Origin: Sulfurivermis fontis
GTDB taxonomy: Bacteria; Pseudomonadota; Gammaproteobacteria; Thiohalomonadales; Thiohalomonadaceae
Length of the DNA: 64,000 nt
Direction of reading: 5' to 3'
Assembly: GCF_004001245.1 (NCBI RefSeq)
Contig: NZ_AP018724.1
Span: forward strand, 1,914,501-1,978,500
Shown in pieces: positions 37,950 through 46,239 of the stretch. Under the pieces are notes generated by a model. The model did no database searches. It was not told the origin of the DNA and saw nothing but the letters and a program-made list of their open reading frames with translations. Every line of letters begins with the position of its first letter. Within the stretch, counting starts at the first letter, position 1. Made by a program: the position numbers and the translations under genes.

Positions 37950-38483
37950 ATGTTCGCTGCCGTACTGAGTCTGACCGTGCTGGGCCTGGCCCTGGGCTGG
38001 CTGCTCGGCCTCGCCGCGCGCCGCTTCAAGGTGGAGGTCGATCCGCGCGTGGCGCAGGTGGAGGCGCTGATGCCGGGATCGCAGTGCGGCCAGTGCGGCT
38101 TCCCCGGCTGTGGCCCCGCCGCGCTGGCGGTGGTCAACGGCGAGGCGCCGCTGACCCTGTGCCCGCCCGGCGGCAAGGCGCTGGTGGAGGCGCTCGGCAA
38201 CACCCTCGGCGTCAGCGTCGACACCTCGGCGATGAACGACGGCGGCCCGCGCCTGGCGCGCGTCGACGAGTCCATCTGCATCGGCTGCATCAAATGCCTG
38301 CGCACCTGCCCCACCGACGCCATCATCGGCGCGCCGAAGCAGATCCACGTGGTGATGGAACGCGCCTGCACCGGCTGCGGCGCCTGCATCGACATCTGCC
38401 CCACCGGCGCCCTCGCCCTGGTGGAGGAGCAACCCACCCTGCGCACCTGGCGCTGGAGCAAACCCGAACTCGTCGCGGCATGA
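37950..38483 (+). CDS. rnfB: Rnf complex ferredoxin-like subunit B
   Basis: 177 residues. One N-terminal membrane helix (about 3-22) is followed by the Fe-S domain CGQCGFPGCGPAALAV with a fourth Cys in LTLCPPGG, then two [4Fe-4S] motifs: CIGCIKCLRTCPTDAI and CTGCGACIDICPTGAL. It probably receives or hands electrons to soluble ferredoxin. AGAGGTAACC precedes the ATG. The spacer from rnfA (86 bp) contains a short palindromic repeat. A 13-codon frame at 38480-38521 overlaps its stop (ATGA) but is too short to call. Confidence 0.96.
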   Translation: MFAAVLSLTVLGLALGWLLGLAARRFKVEVDPRVAQVEALMPGSQCGQCGFPGCGPAALAVVNGEAPLTLCPPGGKALVEALGNTLGVSVDTSAMNDGGPRLARVDESICIGCIKCLRTCPTDAIIGAPKQIHVVMERACTGCGACIDICPTGALALVEEQPTLRTWRWSKPELVAA

Positions 38484-38525
38484 ACGCGCCCCGTGAAATC
38501 GCCGACAACTCCGTGAGGTGACCGC

Positions 38526-38693
38526 ATGAAAAACGCATACACCGTCCATCGCCAAGACACCGCAGCACGGAACACCGCGCCCCGCCTCACCCCCGCCGCG
38601 CGCAACGGCTGGCGTCTCGGCAGCGACGCGCCGCACCGCTGCGCCGAGGCGGAAACCCGCCGGCTGGTGCTGCTCATGGAATCCGTGGCATGA
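38526..38693 (+). CDS. 55-residue small ORF inside the rnf operon
   Basis: The ATG at 38526 has GTGAGGTGA upstream. The stop codon overlaps the rnfC start as ATGA, the same overlap used between rnfC, rnfD and rnfG. The product is basic: MKNAYTVHRQDTAARN, TPAARNGWRLGSDAPHRC, then AEAETRRLVLLMESVA. One Cys and two His are grouped near the centre. It lacks a membrane segment. Standard rnfABCDGEH operons I know have no gene here, and I do not recognise a family. Coupling favours real translation. Confidence 0.55.
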   Translation: MKNAYTVHRQDTAARNTAPRLTPAARNGWRLGSDAPHRCAEAETRRLVLLMESVA

Positions 38694-40147
38694 AACTGTT
38701 CCGCTTCCGCGGCGGCATCCACCCGCCCACCCGCAAGGAGCTGAGCGCCGACGCGGCCATCGAGACCATGCCGCTGCCGGAACGGCTGTACATCCCGATG
38801 CAGCAGCACATCGGCGTGCCCGCCGAACCGGCGGTGAAGATCGGCCAGCACGTGCTCAAGGGCCAGTTGCTGGCGCGCGCCAGCGGCGCGCTGTCGGCGC
38901 CGATCCACGCCCCCACCTCGGGCTGGGTGCGCGCCGTCACCGACTTCACCGCGCCGCATCCCTCCGGCCTGCCGATCCTCACCGTGGTGCTGGAGCCGGA
39001 CGGCAAGGACGAGTGGGATGAATTCCCGCAGCCGAAGGACCCGTTCGAGATGCCGCCGGAACTGATCGCCGAGCGCGTCGCCGCGGCCGGCATCGTCGGC
39101 ATGGGCGGCGCCACCTTCCCCACCGCGGTGAAGCTGAGTGGCGCCACCAACAAGCACATCCACACCCTGCTCATCAACGGCGGCGAGTGCGAGCCCTACC
39201 TCACCTGCGACGATCGCCTGATGCGCGAGCGCGCCGCGGAGATCATCGACGGCGTGCGCCTGATCCTGCACGGCATCCGCTGGGGCCGCGCCCTCATCGC
39301 CATCGAGGACAACAAGCCGGAAGCCCTCGCCGCGATGCGCGAGGCGGCCAAGGGCCATGGCCAGCTGGAAGTGGTCGCCGTGCCGACGCTGTATCCGATG
39401 GGTTCGGAGAAGCAGCTGATCAAGACCGTCACCGGACTCGAAGTCCCCGCCGGCGGTCTTGCCGCGCAGGTGGGCGTGCTGGTGCAGAACGTCGCCACCG
39501 CCTACGCCGTGCACGAGGCGATCCGCTACGGCCGTCCGCTGGTGCGGCGCATCGTCACGGTGAGCGGCGGCGCGGTGCGCGACCGGCGCAACCTGGAGGT
39601 GCCCATCGGCACCCTGGTGGACGACCTGCTGCGTCACTGCGGCCTCAACGGCGAACCGGCCCGCCTGCTGATGGGCGGGCCGATGATGGGCACGGTGCTA
39701 CCGCACAGCATGGTGCCCATCGTCAAGGGCAGCAACGGCGTGCTGGCGCTGGACCGTCCGGAACTGCCGGAGGGCGCCGCCTCGCCCTGCATCCGCTGCG
39801 GCTCCTGCGTGCGCGTCTGCCCGGTGGGCCTGATGCCGCTGGAACTGATGAAACGCGCACAGGCCAACGACCTCGACGCCGCCGTGGATTACGGCCTGTC
39901 CGATTGCCTGTCCTGCGGCACCTGCGCCTACGTCTGCCCGGCGCACCTGCCGCTGACCCACTACTTCAACTACGCCAAGGGCGAACTCGCCGCGCGCGCG
40001 CAGCAGAAGCGCAAGAACGACTACACCAAACAGCTGGTGCAGGCGCGCCAGGCACGCCTGGAACGCGAGGCCCAGGCCAAGGCCGCGGCGGCGGCCAAAC
40101 GCAAGGCCGAACGCGCGGCGAAGAAGGCGCAGGAGGCAGAGGCATGA
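38690..40147 (+). CDS. rnfC: Rnf complex NADH-binding subunit C
   Basis: 485 residues. N-terminal barrel-sandwich part, then the Nqo1-like NADH/FMN fold (VGMGGATFPTAVKL, INGGECEPYLTCDDRLM). Two [4Fe-4S] motifs CIRCGSCVRVCPVGLMP and CLSCGTCAYVCPAHLP follow. The C-terminal tail (about 440-485) is Lys/Ala/Glu-rich, predicted coiled coil, shorter than in E. coli RsxC. It oxidises NADH or passes electrons to it. Its ATG overlaps the small ORF stop; its stop overlaps the rnfD start. Confidence 0.96.
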   Translation: MKLFRFRGGIHPPTRKELSADAAIETMPLPERLYIPMQQHIGVPAEPAVKIGQHVLKGQLLARASGALSAPIHAPTSGWVRAVTDFTAPHPSGLPILTVVLEPDGKDEWDEFPQPKDPFEMPPELIAERVAAAGIVGMGGATFPTAVKLSGATNKHIHTLLINGGECEPYLTCDDRLMRERAAEIIDGVRLILHGIRWGRALIAIEDNKPEALAAMREAAKGHGQLEVVAVPTLYPMGSEKQLIKTVTGLEVPAGGLAAQVGVLVQNVATAYAVHEAIRYGRPLVRRIVTVSGGAVRDRRNLEVPIGTLVDDLLRHCGLNGEPARLLMGGPMMGTVLPHSMVPIVKGSNGVLALDRPELPEGAASPCIRCGSCVRVCPVGLMPLELMKRAQANDLDAAVDYGLSDCLSCGTCAYVCPAHLPLTHYFNYAKGELAARAQQKRKNDYTKQLVQARQARLEREAQAKAAAAAKRKAERAAKKAQEAEA

Positions 40148-41232
40148 CCACCCCCATCAGCGGCCCCCACTATCACGGCCAGCGCAGCGTGCGCGGCATC
40201 ATGCTGCAGGTGATGCTGGCGCTGGTGCCGGCCACCCTCTTCGCCCTGTGGCAGTTCGGCTGGCCGGCGCTGTTCCTGTTCGTCATTACGCTGCTCAGCG
40301 CCATCGCCACCGAGGCGCTGTCGCTGCATCTCGCCGGCAAGGCGCAGCGCGTGTTCCTGCTCGACGGTTCCGGCCTGCTCACCGCCTGGCTGCTGGCGCT
40401 GAGCCTGCCGCCCTGGGCGCCGTGGTGGCTCGGCGTGGTGGGCGGCGCCTTCGCCATCGTGCTCGGCAAGCAGGTGTTCGGCGGCATCGGCCAGAACCTG
40501 TTCAACCCGGCGATGCTGGCGCGGGTCGCCTTGCTCATCTCCTTCCCCGTCGTCATGACGCGCTGGACCGTCCCGCAGCCGCTGTTCAGCGCCGGCGCGC
40601 CGGGCTTCATCGACAGCCTGCGCATCACCTTCGGCGGCAGCGCCGATCACGACAGTCTCACCGGCGCCACCGTGCTCGGCCACAGCAAGACCGAACTCAC
40701 GCGCGGCATCGGCCTCGACGTTTCGCTGACGGATGTCTACACGCCGCTGGATTACCTGTTCGGCGTCAGCAGCGGCAGCCTGGGCGAAACCTCCGCGCTG
40801 CTGTTGCTGCTCGGCGGCGTGTTCCTGCTCGCGCGCCGCATCATCACCTGGCAGATCCCCGTGGCCATGCTGGCGACGGTGGCGCTGCTCGCCGGTGTGA
40901 TGCACCTGATCGACCCGCTGCGTTACGCCGACCCGCTGCTGCACATCCTCGCCGGCGGTCTGATGCTCGGCGCCTTCTTCATCGCCACCGACCCGGTGAC
41001 CTCGCCGAGCAGCGGAGCCGGCCAACTGGTATTCGGCGCCGGCTGTGGTGCGCTGGTCTATGTCATCCGCACCTGGGGCGGTTTCCCCGAGGGGCTCGCC
41101 TTCGCCGTGCTGATCATGAACGCCGCCACCCCGCTCATCGATCACTACCTGCGTCCCCGCGTCTACGGCCGCAACCGCCGCGGCGCACCGCTGACCTACA
41201 CGCCGGAACAACTGGGGCGGGAGAGAGAATGA
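40144..41232 (+). CDS. rnfD: Rnf complex membrane flavoprotein subunit D
   Basis: 362 residues with about ten membrane helices. The covalent FMN threonine lies in DSLTGATVLG (about residue 175), the SGAT-like flavinylation site. GKQVFGGIGQNLFNPAML and ATDPVTSPSSGAGQ are family hallmarks. It forms the ion channel core with RnfG, A and E. Four-base overlaps with rnfC and rnfG show a coupled operon. Confidence 0.96.
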   Translation: MTTPISGPHYHGQRSVRGIMLQVMLALVPATLFALWQFGWPALFLFVITLLSAIATEALSLHLAGKAQRVFLLDGSGLLTAWLLALSLPPWAPWWLGVVGGAFAIVLGKQVFGGIGQNLFNPAMLARVALLISFPVVMTRWTVPQPLFSAGAPGFIDSLRITFGGSADHDSLTGATVLGHSKTELTRGIGLDVSLTDVYTPLDYLFGVSSGSLGETSALLLLLGGVFLLARRIITWQIPVAMLATVALLAGVMHLIDPLRYADPLLHILAGGLMLGAFFIATDPVTSPSSGAGQLVFGAGCGALVYVIRTWGGFPEGLAFAVLIMNAATPLIDHYLRPRVYGRNRRGAPLTYTPEQLGRERE

Positions 41233-41903
41233 CACACAAGGCCAATCCGGAACCGGAATACCGCAAGCGCCTCGCCTACTCCGCGGCGCTGCTCGGCGGC
41301 TTCGCCATGCTGGCCGGCGCCGCGCTCACCCTCGGCCACGTCCATACCCGCGACGACATCGCCGCGCGCCTGGCCGAGGACCGCAAGGCCTCCCTCAGCC
41401 AGGTGATCCCCGACGCGCTGCACGACAACGACCTCCTCGCCGCCCCGTTGCAGCTTGACCTCGGCGCAGCCGGCAGCAAGACCGTGTTCCGCGCCACGCA
41501 GAACGGCGCAGTCAGCGCCGTTGCCTTCGAGATGATCGGCCAGGGCTACGGCGGCGCCATCGTCGTCCTGCTCGGCCTCGACCGCGACGGCAGGGTGCTC
41601 GGCGCCCGCGTCATCGCCCACAACGAAACGCCGGGCCTCGGCGACAAGATCGAGGTGAAGAAGGATCGCTGGATCACCAGCCTCGACGGCCACAGCCTCG
41701 CCGAGCTGGGCCACGGCGGCTGGCAGGTAAAGAAAGACGGCGGCCAATTCGATCAGTTCACCGGCGCAACGATCACGCCGCGTGCGGTGATAACGGCAGT
41801 GCGCAACGGCCTCGAACTGTTCGCCACTCACCGTGAAGAGTTGCTGGCCATGAGTACAAAGGATGAAAACAAGGACACGATGAACAAGAAAACACAGGAT
41901 TGA
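41229..41903 (+). CDS. rnfG: Rnf complex periplasmic flavoprotein subunit G
   Basis: 224 residues. One N-terminal membrane helix (about 16-36) anchors a periplasmic FMN_bind domain. GLGDKIEVKKDRWI and the flavinylation site FDQFTGATITPRAV (Thr about 182) are conserved. A hydrophilic tail (STKDENKDTMNKKTQD) follows. GGAGAGAGA precedes the ATG. The next spacer is 124 bp, the longest in the operon, and carries ATCTTGT repeats (CAATCTTG, CATCTTGTTCATCTTGTC). Confidence 0.95.
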   Translation: MTHKANPEPEYRKRLAYSAALLGGFAMLAGAALTLGHVHTRDDIAARLAEDRKASLSQVIPDALHDNDLLAAPLQLDLGAAGSKTVFRATQNGAVSAVAFEMIGQGYGGAIVVLLGLDRDGRVLGARVIAHNETPGLGDKIEVKKDRWITSLDGHSLAELGHGGWQVKKDGGQFDQFTGATITPRAVITAVRNGLELFATHREELLAMSTKDENKDTMNKKTQD

Positions 41904-42027
41904 CAAGATAGCAATCTTGTCAATCTTGAAACATCTTGTTCATCTTGTCTGAGGTTTTGACTGTAAGTGCTCCGTGGTCGAGGGGCACTTGCAACTTGAA
42001 ACTTTTTACTTGCAACTGGGGTTCATC

Positions 42028-42714
42028 ATGACCGACTACAAACGCATCGTCCGCGACGGCCTGTGGGACAACAATGTGGTATTCGCGCAGATGCTGGCGC
42101 TGTGCCCGCTGCTCGCCGTCACCGGCACCGCCACCAACGGCCTCGGCATGGGCCTCGCCTCCGCCGCGGTGATGGTGCTGTCCGGTATGGTCATCGCCCT
42201 GTTCCGCGGCCTGGTCACCCCCGAGGTGCGCATTCCGGTGTTCGTCCTGCTCATCGCCGCCATCGTCACCCTGGTGGACATGATGATGAACGCCTGGCTG
42301 CACGAACTGTACAAGGTGCTCGGCTTGTTCATCCCGCTGATCGTCACCAACTGCGCCATCCTCGGCCGCGCCGAATCCTTCGCCTCGAAAAACCCGGTGC
42401 TGGCCTCCGCCGCCGACGGCCTGTTCATGGGACTGGGCTTCACCTTCGCCCTGGTCGTGCTCGGCGCCGTGCGCGAGATCATCGGCAGCGGCACCCTGTT
42501 CGCCAACGCCGCCCTGCTGCTGGGCGAGCCGTTCCATTTCATGGAACTCACCCTGCTGCCCGGCTACGACGGCTTCCTGCTGATGATCCTGCCGCCCGGC
42601 GGCTTCCTCGCCCTCGGCTTCCTGCTCGCCGGCAAGCGCCTGCTCGACGCCCGCCGCAGCCGCGCCGCGGTGCAGCCCGAGCCGACCCCGGCAGCGGAAC
42701 CCGTCACAGGGTGA
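42028..42714 (+). CDS. rnfE: Rnf complex membrane subunit E
   Basis: 228 residues, six membrane helices, homologous to RnfA and in opposite topology. It starts MTDYKRIVRDGLWDNNVVFAQ and keeps LALCPLLAVTGTA and IVTNCAILGRAESFA, the Cys-bearing half-helices. The C-terminal tail is Pro/Ala-rich. No strong ribosome site is seen at ATG 42028, which may lower its translation. Confidence 0.95.
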   Translation: MTDYKRIVRDGLWDNNVVFAQMLALCPLLAVTGTATNGLGMGLASAAVMVLSGMVIALFRGLVTPEVRIPVFVLLIAAIVTLVDMMMNAWLHELYKVLGLFIPLIVTNCAILGRAESFASKNPVLASAADGLFMGLGFTFALVVLGAVREIIGSGTLFANAALLLGEPFHFMELTLLPGYDGFLLMILPPGGFLALGFLLAGKRLLDARRSRAAVQPEPTPAAEPVTG

Positions 42715-42826
42715 TGAAGACCAGATGATAAATGTGGGTGGGTTGCAACCCGCCAACTTATATCTCCCTTCCCCCTGAGAGGCCAGGGTGAGGGAATCCA
42801 TACAACCCTCGCAGAGGAGCAACACC

Positions 42827-43105
42827 ATGCGCATCAGCATCGCCTACGCCGAACCGCACTACCAGTTCTGGCAAGAACTCGACATCGACGACGGCGCCAC
42901 CGTCGCCTACGCCATCGAGCGTTCCGGCATTCTCGGCCGCTTCCCCGAGATCGATCTGGAGGAACAGAAGGTGGGCGTATTCGGCAAGGTGGTGAAGATG
43001 GACGCCGTGCTCAACGAAGGCGACCGCCTGGAGATCTACCGGCCGATCACCGCCGACCCGGAGACGGTGCCGCGAAAGGATGGCGGGGAGGAAGACGAGG
43101 ATTGA
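42827..43105 (+). CDS. rnfH: RnfH, ubiquitin-like Rnf-associated protein
   Basis: 92 residues of the UPF0125 family: ISIAYAEPHYQFWQELDIDDGATV, then KVGVFGKVVKMDAVLNEGDRLEIYRPI, and an acidic tail (DGGEEDED). A beta-grasp protein of unknown biochemical role; rnfH occurs at the end of nif-linked rnf operons and is needed for full nitrogenase activity in Azotobacter or Rhodobacter studies. GAGGAGCAAC lies before ATG 42827. Last gene of the rnf operon; nifM converges. Confidence 0.93.
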   Translation: MRISIAYAEPHYQFWQELDIDDGATVAYAIERSGILGRFPEIDLEEQKVGVFGKVVKMDAVLNEGDRLEIYRPITADPETVPRKDGGEEDED

Positions 43106-43218
43106 CGTTCGCCAAAACCGGCGAGCGGATGTGGCGCGAGGTTGGCGAAGCGGGTGTCCCGCAGCCCAGGTGCCAACCGAGCGGCGATGACAAGCGGTGG
43201 ACTGAAGTCAGCCCTACG

Positions 43219-44040
43219 CTACGAGGTTGCCAGCCACTGGCGCAGGAACTGCTTACGTTTGCGTTCGCCGAGGTGGTCGATGATCTTGCTGCGTACCTCG
43301 CTGAACGGGATGACGCCGCCGGGCTCGATGGCCTCGCACCAGAGGATGTGCAGGCCGATTTCCGATTCGAGCACCTCGCTCACCTCGCCGGCGGCCAGCG
43401 TGAACAGCGCAGCGTCGAGGGCGGCGTAGAGCATGCCCGGTTTGACGCGGCCGAGACGGCCGCCCTCGAGGGCGCTGGGGCATTCGGAATGGCGCCGGGC
43501 CATGGCCGCGAACTGCTGCATCGGGTCGGTGATCTCGCGGCGGATCTGCTGCAGGCGCGGCAGGGCGCGGTCGCGGCGGTTGTCCGCATAGGCCTCGTTG
43601 AGGGTGATGAGGATGTGGCGGACGGTACGGATCTCCGGGCGGGTGAAGCGCTCGGGGTGCTGATAGTAGTAGATGGCCGCCTCGTCGTCGCTGACGGTGC
43701 AGTGCGCGGCGGAGACACGCTCGATGACGGCATCGACGCGCAGTTCGCGCTCCAGCGCACCGCGCAGTGTGAGCGGGTCCAGGCCGTTGCCGGCCAGATC
43801 GTCGCGGAAAGATTCTTCGTTGTCGTAGCGGACGCGGATGGATTGCACCGCCTGCTCCACCACCGCCGCCGGCACATGCACATCCTGCGCGGCAGCATGC
43901 GCCAACACGCGGTCCTGCAACGCCGCCGCACGTGCGACCTGCAGGTCCACCGCCTGCCGCTCGTCGTCCGACAGCTGCGCCGGGGTGCGCTGGAAACCGG
44001 CCAGGGCGGTGCGCAGGCGCAGGTAGTTGTCGGTGGTCAT
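43219..44040 (-). CDS. nifM: NifM, peptidyl-prolyl isomerase for NifH maturation
   Basis: 273 residues, parvulin type. The N-terminal helical part is followed by the rotamase domain (about 135-255): RTVRHILITLNEAYADN, MQQFAAMARRHSECPSALEGG and GLHILWCEAIEPGG. It is needed for folding of active NifH. Its ATG overlaps the nifZ stop (ATGA). Last gene of the nifV-cysE-TPR-nifW-nifZ-nifM operon. Confidence 0.95.
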   Translation of the reverse strand: MTTDNYLRLRTALAGFQRTPAQLSDDERQAVDLQVARAAALQDRVLAHAAAQDVHVPAAVVEQAVQSIRVRYDNEESFRDDLAGNGLDPLTLRGALERELRVDAVIERVSAAHCTVSDDEAAIYYYQHPERFTRPEIRTVRHILITLNEAYADNRRDRALPRLQQIRREITDPMQQFAAMARRHSECPSALEGGRLGRVKPGMLYAALDAALFTLAAGEVSEVLESEIGLHILWCEAIEPGGVIPFSEVRSKIIDHLGERKRKQFLRQWLATS

Positions 44041-44483
44041 GCCTGTTCCTCCACGGGATTCAGGCCGCGCTCCGGCACGCGCAGGGTCAGGTCGTGAAAG
44101 ATGACGTCGTAGCTGACGCCAGTTTCATCGTCGCGCCACACCTTGAGGATCTGGCCACGCGCGCCGGCCTGCACCAACACCTTGCCCTGATGGGCCAAGG
44201 TCAGCGCGGCGCTGACGTATTCGCGGCTTTCGAAGCGGCTCGGCACCCAATGCGCGGCGGCGTCGATCAGTTCCTCTTCGCGGCAGCCGACCACGCGTTC
44301 GTCGTCCAGGAAGTGCACCTCGTAGATGATCTGATCCTGCAGAAAGGTGCCGATGTTGCGCACAAAGCCGACGCTGCCACGGCGCACCAGCAGGTCGCCG
44401 GTGGCCATGCCCGGAAAGGTGCCGTCATTGCGCACGTTGCGGATCACGCGCACCTTGTCGCCGTAGTCGAATTGCGGTCGCAT
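44037..44483 (-). CDS. nifZ: NifZ, MoFe-protein P-cluster assembly factor
   Basis: 148 residues with two SH3-like NifZ units: FDYGDKVRVIRNVRNDGTFPG ... GSVGFVRNIGTFLQDQIIYEVHF, then GKVLVQAGARGQILKVW ... YDVIFHDLTLRVPE. NifZ acts as a chaperone for the second P-cluster of dinitrogenase. Its start overlaps the nifW stop (TGATG). Confidence 0.94.
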   Translation of the reverse strand: MRPQFDYGDKVRVIRNVRNDGTFPGMATGDLLVRRGSVGFVRNIGTFLQDQIIYEVHFLDDERVVGCREEELIDAAAHWVPSRFESREYVSAALTLAHQGKVLVQAGARGQILKVWRDDETGVSYDVIFHDLTLRVPERGLNPVEEQA

Positions 44484-44797
44484 CAGAAGCTCCTGATATC
44501 CGTGAACGTCACCGGTACCTTGCGCGGCGCGGCGGCCTGGAACACCTTGAACACCTTTTCGGTCACCGCATCGGACAGCACGAAGTCTTGATAGGCGGCA
44601 GCCAGTGCCTCGCGGTAGGCAGCACGCTGTGCATCCTCGTCCTCCGGCAGGCTCACCCGCTGCATGTAGTCATGGAAGCGTTGCAGGATGTGCAGGCGGT
44701 AGACCTGCACCACGGCACGCTCGTAACCGATGCCGAAGTAGTCGAGGAAATCCTCGGTGCTTTCCAGATCCTGCAAATCGTCGTTCAGCGTGCTCAT
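44483..44797 (-). CDS. nifW: NifW, nitrogenase stabilizing/protective protein
   Basis: 104 residues: DLQDLESTEDFLDYFGIGYE, VQVYRLHILQRFHDYM, and the end VTFTDIRSF are the family core. NifW binds NifDK and protects or assembles it under oxygen stress. AGGAGGCAATC precedes the ATG at 44797. It is 115 bp after the TPR-like gene. Confidence 0.95.
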   Translation of the reverse strand: MSTLNDDLQDLESTEDFLDYFGIGYERAVVQVYRLHILQRFHDYMQRVSLPEDEDAQRAAYREALAAAYQDFVLSDAVTEKVFKVFQAAAPRKVPVTFTDIRSF

Positions 44798-44912
44798 GAT
44801 TGCCTCCTGATATGTTTGTCCTGCCTATCGCTGACCGGCTGCAACTGGCCGGGCTGCGTGAAACTGGCGCAACAACCTTCGCACCACCGGCGTGGAATGA
44901 AAGCAGCCGTGG

Positions 44913-45419
44913 CTACACCGCCGCCGACAGTGTGGCGGTTTGACACACCGCCAGCAGCGCACCGGCGCCGAGCCGGTCCGCCGCGTCCAGTTCGCGCACC
45001 TTGGCCAGACGCGCAAAGCCTTCGTCGTGCCTTCCCAGGCGTAGCAGCAGCAGCCCTTCCGCCTTGAGGGCGAGCAGGCAGAAGCGTACCAGGCCCATGG
45101 AGTGCCGCACGGCATCGCTCAGCCAGGGCAGGTCGAGCGAGCGCCAGTCGCCGGGAAATCCCAGCATCGCCCCGGCTGCCAGCCGCGCCTGCTCGGCGAT
45201 GCGCAATGCCTCGTCCAGCTGGTGCTGGTAATAGAAGTAGCGATACAGCGCGACCAGGACCGTGAGATTGCCGGGCGCCAGCACATAGGCGCGCAGTAGC
45301 GGCTGCTCCGCCGCACCGCCGGCATAGCCGTCGGCGGCCTCGTTCAGCAGCGCCTCGACGCGCGCCGGCAACGGCGCATCGAAGTACAGGCTGTAGTCAT
45401 TGAATTCGAGCAGGTCCAT
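44913..45419 (-). CDS. Nif-linked TPR-like helical protein
   Basis: 168 residues. MDLLEFNDYSLYFDAPLPARVEALL is followed by helix pairs resembling tetratricopeptide repeats: LLRAYVLAPGNLTVLVALYRYFYYQHQLDEALRIAEQ (about 50-90) and LKAEGLLLLRLGRHDEGFARL (about 125-145). A similar protein of unknown role lies between cysE and nifW in Azotobacter-type nif clusters. Its ATG follows the cysE stop by one base. Likely a protein-protein scaffold; unproven. Confidence 0.82.
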   Translation of the reverse strand: MDLLEFNDYSLYFDAPLPARVEALLNEAADGYAGGAAEQPLLRAYVLAPGNLTVLVALYRYFYYQHQLDEALRIAEQARLAAGAMLGFPGDWRSLDLPWLSDAVRHSMGLVRFCLLALKAEGLLLLRLGRHDEGFARLAKVRELDAADRLGAGALLAVCQTATLSAAV

Positions 45420-45420
45420 G

Positions 45421-46200
45421 TCAGCGCTTCGCGTGGGGACCGTCGTGATCGAAGGCATGGGCGTCGCAGTGGCCGCCTTCGGCGCACTCGCCGCAGGCGC
45501 CGTCCGGCATCTGCGCCAGCTTCTTTTCCAGGTGTTCGATGCGCTCCATCAGGCAGCCGATGGCGCGGCCCACCGGATCTGGGATCAGGTGGTGGTCCAG
45601 ATCGATGCCGTGCACGGTGCGGCGGGCGGCGTTGCGGGCGCGCACGATGCGGCCGGGGATGCCGACCACCGTGCGCCCTGCCGGCACGTCCTGCACCACC
45701 ACCGAATTGGCGCCGACGCGCACGCCATCGGCCAGATGGATCGCGCCAAGGACTTTGGCGCCGGCGCCGACCAGCACGCCGTTGCCCAGCTGCGGATGAC
45801 GACGGCCCTTGTTCCAGCTGGTGCCGCCGAGGGTGACGCCGTGGTACAGCGTGCAGTCGTCGCCTACGATGGCGGTCTCGCCGATCACCACACCGGCGCC
45901 GTGGTCGATGAAGAAGCGGCGGCCGATCTGCGCGCCGGGATGGATGTCGATGTTGGTGGTGAGGCGCACCATGAACGCCAGTAGGCGCGCAAGATAGCGC
46001 CAGCCACGGCGCCACAGCTTGTGGGCCACGCGATGCAGCATGATGGCGTGCACGCCGGGATAGGTGGTCAGCACCTCGAAACGGTTGCGCGCCGCCGGGT
46101 CACGTTCGAACACGCAGGCGATGTCCTCGCGCCACAGCGCGAACAGGCCCGGGGCGGGCGCAGAAACTTCATTGATGGCCAACTCTGCACTGTTCATCAT
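45421..46200 (-). CDS. cysE: Nif-type serine O-acetyltransferase
   Basis: 259 residues. Left-handed beta-helix hexapeptide repeats (about 95-190) include the catalytic [28 protein letters not shown]. It makes O-acetylserine for cysteine synthesis, matching the cysteine demand of NifS. The C-terminal tail (about 220-259) is unusual: CGECAEGG and [16 protein letters not shown] contain three Cys and five His and could bind metal. GGAGGCA precedes ATG 46200. Placed between nifV and the TPR gene as in other nif clusters. Confidence 0.94.
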   Translation of the reverse strand: MMNSAELAINEVSAPAPGLFALWREDIACVFERDPAARNRFEVLTTYPGVHAIMLHRVAHKLWRRGWRYLARLLAFMVRLTTNIDIHPGAQIGRRFFIDHGAGVVIGETAIVGDDCTLYHGVTLGGTSWNKGRRHPQLGNGVLVGAGAKVLGAIHLADGVRVGANSVVVQDVPAGRTVVGIPGRIVRARNAARRTVHGIDLDHHLIPDPVGRAIGCLMERIEHLEKKLAQMPDGACGECAEGGHCDAHAFDHDGPHAKR

Positions 46201-46239
46201 TGCCTCCGTTTTGCTTGCGCGTAGTGCACGGTGCGCACC

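Noticed and set aside
38480-38521. 13-codon frame overlapping the rnfB stop
   Set aside because: Too short to support; has an ATGA overlap but no independent sign of function.
37832-39637. 601-codon frame antisense to rnfB-rnfC
   Set aside because: Covers recognised Rnf genes; composition of an antisense shadow.
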